A stretch of DNA of 8,811 nt from the NCBI GenBank assembly GCA_016926925.1, contig JAFGNQ010000240.1, positions 1 through 8,811 on the forward strand. Reading direction: 5' to 3'. Below are positions 4,853-8,811 of this stretch, piece after piece (the stretch's first letter is position 1; every line of letters begins with the position of its first letter). Source of the stretch: Candidatus Aminicenantota bacterium (GTDB lineage: Bacteria; Acidobacteriota; Aminicenantia; Aminicenantales; Aminicenantaceae). Both the position numbers and the translations under genes were made by a program. The notes under the pieces were generated by a model. It saw only the letters and a list, made by a program, of their open reading frames with translations. It did no database searches and was not told the DNA's origin.

Positions 4853-6736
4853 ATGCGAATAGTCAAAGTATTCCAGATCCTTGTTGGGATTGTCTTTTTG
4901 GGAGTTCTCGGGATCATTGCCTTGAATCTCGTTACGCGTTCGGGAGGACAGCTCAGGATACCTAGGTCAGTGCATGAGAGAGATCCCCAGAAAATGGAAA
5001 AGAAGGAGGAGATCGATTTTTATGAGGCGAGGGGGGATAAAGAAAACCTGAGAATAAGAGCGGAAAATCATTATATGGGGGAGGATGAGAATTATCATCT
5101 TGAAGGCAATGTCGAAATTGTATTTTTTGATAAGAGCGAAGGCGAAGATATTCTCCTCACCGGTCAGGAAGTGATCTACGATACCGAGTGGACCCGCTTT
5201 CATTTCCGGGAAAAGGCAGAAGTCAGGTTTAAAGATTTGACTATCGATGTCACTTCTTTAGAGTATGATGCCGAGGCCGACATTTTTAGGAGTGACTATC
5301 CCGTTTTTTTCAATTCGGAGAGACTCGTTGGATCCGGCCAGAGATTGACCTACTTCTTGACTTCGAAAAAATTGGAGCTCGTAGGAATGGTCCATTTAGA
5401 GATGAAAACGAACCTGAGCCCTGCGGTGCCCATAATACTCGAGGGAAATAGGTTCGACTTCACGAAAAAGGGCAAGCAGGGGAAGATTGATGGAGACGTG
5501 AGGGTCCTGCATGGAAAAAGCTGGGTCGCCGCGGACTCCGTGGACTTCCGATTGACGGCGGACAACGAAAATATCCGGTTGATGAATTTTACAGGTCATG
5601 TTCGTGCATCACTTGAAGAGGGCGAGGAAGAAAGCGGAGAAAATATTCCCGGGGAACGGAATACCCTGACTCTTTACAGTGCCAAGCGGAAGATCGAATG
5701 CGACGAACTAGCTATCCAAGGTTTTCAGGATACCGCCCGGATCCAAAACGTCCAGGCAAAAGGCGGCTGTGTCTTTTCTTTCCTTTCGGCTTCAGGCGCT
5801 CTAACACAAATTGAGGCCGAGACCGTCGAATTCGGTCTGGACAAAGAGGGAGAAGTACAGAAATTCAACGCGCGAAAGCAGGCAAGGATCATTGAAAAGA
5901 ACGATCAGGCTGAGCTGATGCGACAGATTGAAGGGGATGAAATAGCTATCAAGGGGAACAAGAACGTTCTCATAGTCCGGGTGGAAAAAAGTAAAAAGGC
6001 GAGGATCCTGACACCTGGTGTGGAAATAACGGCTGGGGAGGTCACCCTTTCTTTACGAAACAATAACCTCGAAGCCAAAAAAGATGTGAAGGTCATATTC
6101 AGCCGGGCGGAAGCTGACGGTTCTGCCGTCGGCTTTTTCGCGCCGGATGAACCGGTTTTTATCACCACCCAGAGTATGAGATTTTTTTCGGAAAAAGAAC
6201 GTTTTAACTTTAGCGGAGGCACAAAGTTGTGGCAACAAAAAGAAATGTTTTTTTCTGAAGAGATGAATTTCCTGAGAGAATCGGGAAACGTGTCAGCAAA
6301 AGGGAAGATTAGAGCGTCGTTTTCCTATAAAACTGAGGATGGGGAGGAAGAGGTCGTGGAAATCCTCTCGGAAAGAATGTACTATGACTCAGTCAAGCGA
6401 AGAATGCATTACGAAGAGGGCTGTTTGTTGAGGTTGAATGATGTGCGATTGAAAGCCGATTCCGTATTTATCAACTTGGATAAAGAGAAAGGCGAGCTGA
6501 TGCAAATCACTGCTTCCAAGAATGTTGTGATCGTTCTGGATGAGAACGAAGGACGCGGTGAGGATGCTGTTTTTGAAGTGAAAAAGGATATCCTTGTCCT
6601 CACGGGAAACCCGGTGTTGATAGCCAAAGATAAGGGAAAAACAGAGGGAGCCAAATTGACTTTTCACATATCCGATGGTAAAATCATCGTTGAAAATAAA
6701 GACCGGGAAAGGTCAGTTACAGTCATAAAATCGTGA
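4853..6736 (+). CDS. lptC: Large LptC/LptA-like LPS-transport protein (apparent LptC-LptA fusion or expansion)
   Basis: LptC is the inner-membrane-anchored partner of the LptBFG exporter. It passes LPS to LptA, whose stacked beta-jellyroll units bridge the periplasm. This 627-aa protein is more than three times the usual LptC length (about 190 aa). Residues 6-28 form one membrane-spanning anchor after a basic N-terminus (R2, K5). Residues about 54-185 are LptC-like, with short beta-strand repeats such as YHLEGNVEIVF and the DYPVFFNSERLVGSGQRLTY segment. The rest, to 627, continues with OstA/LptA-like strands. It ends in an LptA-type finish, LTGNPVLIAKDKGKTEG (583-599). No separate lptA lies between it and lptB, so it probably supplies both functions. 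The start follows an in-frame TAA; no strong Shine-Dalgarno is visible. LptC/A family membership is well supported by context and fold pattern; the number of jellyroll units is inference. Confidence 0.82.
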   Translation: MRIVKVFQILVGIVFLGVLGIIALNLVTRSGGQLRIPRSVHERDPQKMEKKEEIDFYEARGDKENLRIRAENHYMGEDENYHLEGNVEIVFFDKSEGEDILLTGQEVIYDTEWTRFHFREKAEVRFKDLTIDVTSLEYDAEADIFRSDYPVFFNSERLVGSGQRLTYFLTSKKLELVGMVHLEMKTNLSPAVPIILEGNRFDFTKKGKQGKIDGDVRVLHGKSWVAADSVDFRLTADNENIRLMNFTGHVRASLEEGEEESGENIPGERNTLTLYSAKRKIECDELAIQGFQDTARIQNVQAKGGCVFSFLSASGALTQIEAETVEFGLDKEGEVQKFNARKQARIIEKNDQAELMRQIEGDEIAIKGNKNVLIVRVEKSKKARILTPGVEITAGEVTLSLRNNNLEAKKDVKVIFSRAEADGSAVGFFAPDEPVFITTQSMRFFSEKERFNFSGGTKLWQQKEMFFSEEMNFLRESGNVSAKGKIRASFSYKTEDGEEEVVEILSERMYYDSVKRRMHYEEGCLLRLNDVRLKADSVFINLDKEKGELMQITASKNVVIVLDENEGRGEDAVFEVKKDILVLTGNPVLIAKDKGKTEGAKLTFHISDGKIIVENKDRERSVTVIKS

Positions 6737-6739
6737 AAT

Positions 6740-7468
6740 ATGAAAGATCACCTGGAAGCAATTGGGCTGGAAAAGAACTATCATAAAAAAAAGGTTGTCG
6801 ACAATGTCTCGGTTCACGTCAAAAAAGGAGAAGTTGTAGGTCTTTTGGGGCCAAACGGCGCTGGGAAGACCACCACCTTCTCTCTCATTCTCGGTCTCAT
6901 TCCTCAAGATTCCGGGAGTATTTTTCTCGATGGGGAGGAAATTACGTCCCTTCCGATGTACGTCAGAGCCAGGAAAGGATTGTGCCTTCTCCCTCAGGAT
7001 CCATCTGCGTTCCGAAGACTGAGCGTCGGCGACAACCTCCTCGCCATAAGGGAGATGATGGGAAACAGCTCATCTTTCAAGAACGGCGATCTCCAGAAAA
7101 CCTTATCCGAGTTCGGTTTGGAGAATCTTGTGGGGGCTAAAGCGTTTACACTCTCAGGAGGAGAAAGACGCAGGTTGGAGATCGCACGCGCCCTGATTAC
7201 AGACCCCGAATACATACTATTGGATGAACCCTTTACGGGAATCGACCCTCTGGCCATCCTTGATCTTCAGGAAATCATCCTCAACTTAAAAAAAAGACAA
7301 CTGGGGCTCCTGATTACGGACCACAGTGTTCGAGAAACCCTCAAAATCACGGATCGCGCCTACATTATCGATAAGGGCGAGATTTTGATGGAGGGGACGC
7401 CCCAGGAATTGATATCGTCCGAAGAAGTCAAAAAAACTTATCTGGGAGAGGATTTTGGTCTGGAATGA
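6740..7468 (+). CDS. lptB: LptB, ATPase of the LPS export ABC transporter
   Basis: LptB is the cytoplasmic ATPase that, with LptF and LptG, extracts LPS from the inner membrane and pushes it along LptC and LptA. The 242-aa length is normal. Walker A is GPNGAGKTT (37-45), the Q-loop glutamine is Q86, the signature is LSGGERRRLEIARAL (138-152), Walker B is ILLDEP (159-164) and the switch histidine is H195. LptB is preferred over branched-chain amino acid ABC ATPases because of LPQDPSAFRRLSVGDNL after the Q-loop, DEPFTGIDP, and the characteristic LITDHSVRETL. It starts three bases after the stop of the LptC/A-like gene, which points to coupled translation. lptF and lptG are not in the window and are presumably elsewhere. 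Confidence 0.97.
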   Translation: MKDHLEAIGLEKNYHKKKVVDNVSVHVKKGEVVGLLGPNGAGKTTTFSLILGLIPQDSGSIFLDGEEITSLPMYVRARKGLCLLPQDPSAFRRLSVGDNLLAIREMMGNSSSFKNGDLQKTLSEFGLENLVGAKAFTLSGGERRRLEIARALITDPEYILLDEPFTGIDPLAILDLQEIILNLKKRQLGLLITDHSVRETLKITDRAYIIDKGEILMEGTPQELISSEEVKKTYLGEDFGLE

Positions 7469-7483
7469 TTCCTTATATTGAGC

Positions 7484-7488
7484 AAGGA
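7484..7488 (+). promoter_or_regulatory. Ribosome binding site that favours a GTG start for rpoN
   Basis: AAGGA lies 12 nt before GTG 7501 and 18 nt before the in-frame ATG 7507. The shorter spacing favours the GTG start, although 12 nt is already slightly long. The 32-nt gap after lptB holds no convincing promoter. Confidence 0.45.
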
Positions 7489-7500
7489 TAGACAATAATC

Positions 7501-8811
7501 GTGGCTATGAAACAACAGCTCCATCAAAGACAGGTTCAGCGACTTATTCTCGCTCCTGCACTGCAACAGGCCATCAAGTTGCTCCCTCTGACGAATCTGG
7601 AGCTTATTGAGATTATCGATACCGAGTTATCTCAAAATCCGATGCTTGAAATTGAAGAAGAAACGCTCGATGTCAAAACAGAGGAGGAGAAGCTAAAGGA
7701 GCGTGCCGAGACGGAGAAAAATCAAGTTGCAGGTGAAGAGAATTTGAGCGGTGAGAAAACACCGGAGCCGGAATCCGGAGATGAACAGGATTTTGAATCT
7801 TACTTTCAGGAATATTTCGACAACACCATGCACTCATACATGATCGAGAAAAAAGAGGCTCCCTCCCTTGAGAGTTTTGTGTCCAAAACCGCGTCCCTCT
7901 GGGATCATCTGGAGTGGCAGGCCAACCTTACTTTCTTCGATGCACAAGAAAAAAATATTGCCGAATATATCATCGGAAATATCGATGAAGATGGATATCT
8001 GACTGTATCTGTCGAGGATGTTGCTCTGGCTACAGGAACGACTCCTGAAAGCGTTGAGGCAGTCCGAGGAAAAATCAGGCGCTTTGACCCTGTCGGCGTC
8101 GGGAGCCTGGACCTTCGCGAGAGCCTTCTGGTCCAGATGGAATATTTCCAGATCCAGGACGAGATTACCAAGAAGATTATCACGGACCATCTTCACCTTC
8201 TCGAAAAATCCGATTTTACGCAGTTGGCCAAGGCAATGAACATTGCTCTTTCGGAAGTCAAATCTCATATCGACGCCATTAAAGGGCTCGATCCGGCACC
8301 CGGCAGGAAATACAGTCAGGAGAAAACCTTTTATGTTGTTCCGGATATCATTGTGGCCCAGGAAGATGATGAACTCAAAATTACGCTCAACGACGAGGGG
8401 CTTCCCCGTTTGAGGATCAACAGTTTTTATAAGAGATTGCTCGGCCAGATGTCCAAAGAGGAATCCGAAGCAAGTCAGTTTTTAAAAGATCGCATGAAAA
8501 AAGCATTCTGGTTTTTGCGAAGTTTGAACCAGCGAAATCAAACGATTTACAAAGTGGCCCGATATATCGTTGACAAACAGACTGACTTTATCCAAAAAGG
8601 GATAGAATTCATTAAGCCTTTGACCTTGATCGAACTCGCTCAAGAGATCGGTGTTCATGAGTCTACGGTAGGAAGAGTGGTCGCCAATAAGCATATCATG
8701 ACGTCCAGAGGAGTTTTCCCTCTCAAATACTTCTTTCATAAATCTCTTGCCGGAGACTACGGCGAGGAAATCTCTTCTCTTCGTGTTAAAGACAGGATCA
8801 AAAGGCTTGTC
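7501..8811 (+). CDS. rpoN: RNA polymerase sigma-54 factor RpoN, 3' end cut off by the window
   Basis: RpoN directs RNA polymerase to -24/-12 promoters, which fire only with an ATP-driven enhancer-binding activator. 437 codons are visible and the frame is open to the edge. Region I (about 1-50) is glutamine-rich and contains LAPALQQAIKLLPL and LSQNPMLE. An acidic linker (about 51-115) follows. The core-binding region has DEDGYLTV and RFDPVGVGSLDLRESLL, then GLDPAPGRKY and the segment ending in RLRIN. The DNA-binding part holds the helix-turn-helix HESTVGRVVANKH (386-398) and GVFPLKYFF. By comparison with E. coli RpoN (477 aa), about 45 residues are missing, including the RpoN box that reads the -24 element. 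The start is GTG 7501 or ATG 7507. Its place after lptB is a widely conserved arrangement, with hpf and PTS-type genes often next. Confidence 0.98.
   Translation, partial: MAMKQQLHQRQVQRLILAPALQQAIKLLPLTNLELIEIIDTELSQNPMLEIEEETLDVKTEEEKLKERAETEKNQVAGEENLSGEKTPEPESGDEQDFESYFQEYFDNTMHSYMIEKKEAPSLESFVSKTASLWDHLEWQANLTFFDAQEKNIAEYIIGNIDEDGYLTVSVEDVALATGTTPESVEAVRGKIRRFDPVGVGSLDLRESLLVQMEYFQIQDEITKKIITDHLHLLEKSDFTQLAKAMNIALSEVKSHIDAIKGLDPAPGRKYSQEKTFYVVPDIIVAQEDDELKITLNDEGLPRLRINSFYKRLLGQMSKEESEASQFLKDRMKKAFWFLRSLNQRNQTIYKVARYIVDKQTDFIQKGIEFIKPLTLIELAQEIGVHESTVGRVVANKHIMTSRGVFPLKYFFHKSLAGDYGEEISSLRVKDRIKRLV

Noticed and set aside
4853..6736. Reading this protein as LptD (the outer-membrane OstA protein)
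   Set aside because: It has a single uncleaved-looking N-terminal anchor and is jellyroll-like to the end. No C-terminal beta-barrel is visible, and its position before lptB fits LptC/LptA.
7501..8811. An anti-defence or novel system in the rpoN end of the window
   Set aside because: The frame is plain sigma-54 from residue 1 to the window edge with the expected regions in order. The minus-strand frames opposite it are shadows.

Overview
The window is ordinary bacterial core-genome DNA: seven confident protein genes in two divergent blocks, with no mobile element, CRISPR array or RNA gene that I can recognise. It comes from a Gram-negative bacterium, because it has LPS-export genes (an LptC/LptA-type protein and LptB) directly followed by rpoN, the sigma-54 gene. 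The lptB-rpoN order is common in proteobacteria and in several other diderm phyla. Protein divergence and the unusually long LptC/LptA-type protein suggest something outside the Gammaproteobacteria, for example a deltaproteobacterial-grade, Acidobacteriota or Aminicenantota-like lineage. That placement is inference and cannot be settled from the sequence alone.

Left block, minus strand (1-2562): ftsY (SRP receptor GTPase), then ribD (bifunctional riboflavin deaminase/reductase), then ribE (riboflavin synthase, cut off by the window edge). The genes overlap by 4 bases (ATGA) and 1 base (TGATG), so they almost certainly form one translationally coupled operon. A good sigma-70-type promoter lies so close to the ftsY start that the mRNA should be almost leaderless.

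Divergent intergenic region (2563-2843, 281 bp): besides the two promoters it holds a compact structured element of about 114 bp. The element is bounded by 18-nt imperfect direct repeats and centred on a 41-nt imperfect palindrome.

Right block, plus strand: recJ (ssDNA 5'-3' exonuclease, 2844-4538). A 314-bp gap follows (4539-4852) that can fold into a long nested hairpin with about 20-bp terminal inverted arms, and it carries a candidate promoter with a perfect TATAAT. Then come a 627-aa membrane-anchored LptC/LptA-like protein (4853-6736), lptB (6740-7468, 3-nt gap) and rpoN (7501 to the window edge, 32-nt gap). The last three look like one operon: the periplasmic LPS conduit, its cytoplasmic ATPase, and sigma-54. 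The points most worth checking are the expanded LptC/LptA protein, the two structured intergenic elements and the near-leaderless starts of ftsY and recJ.
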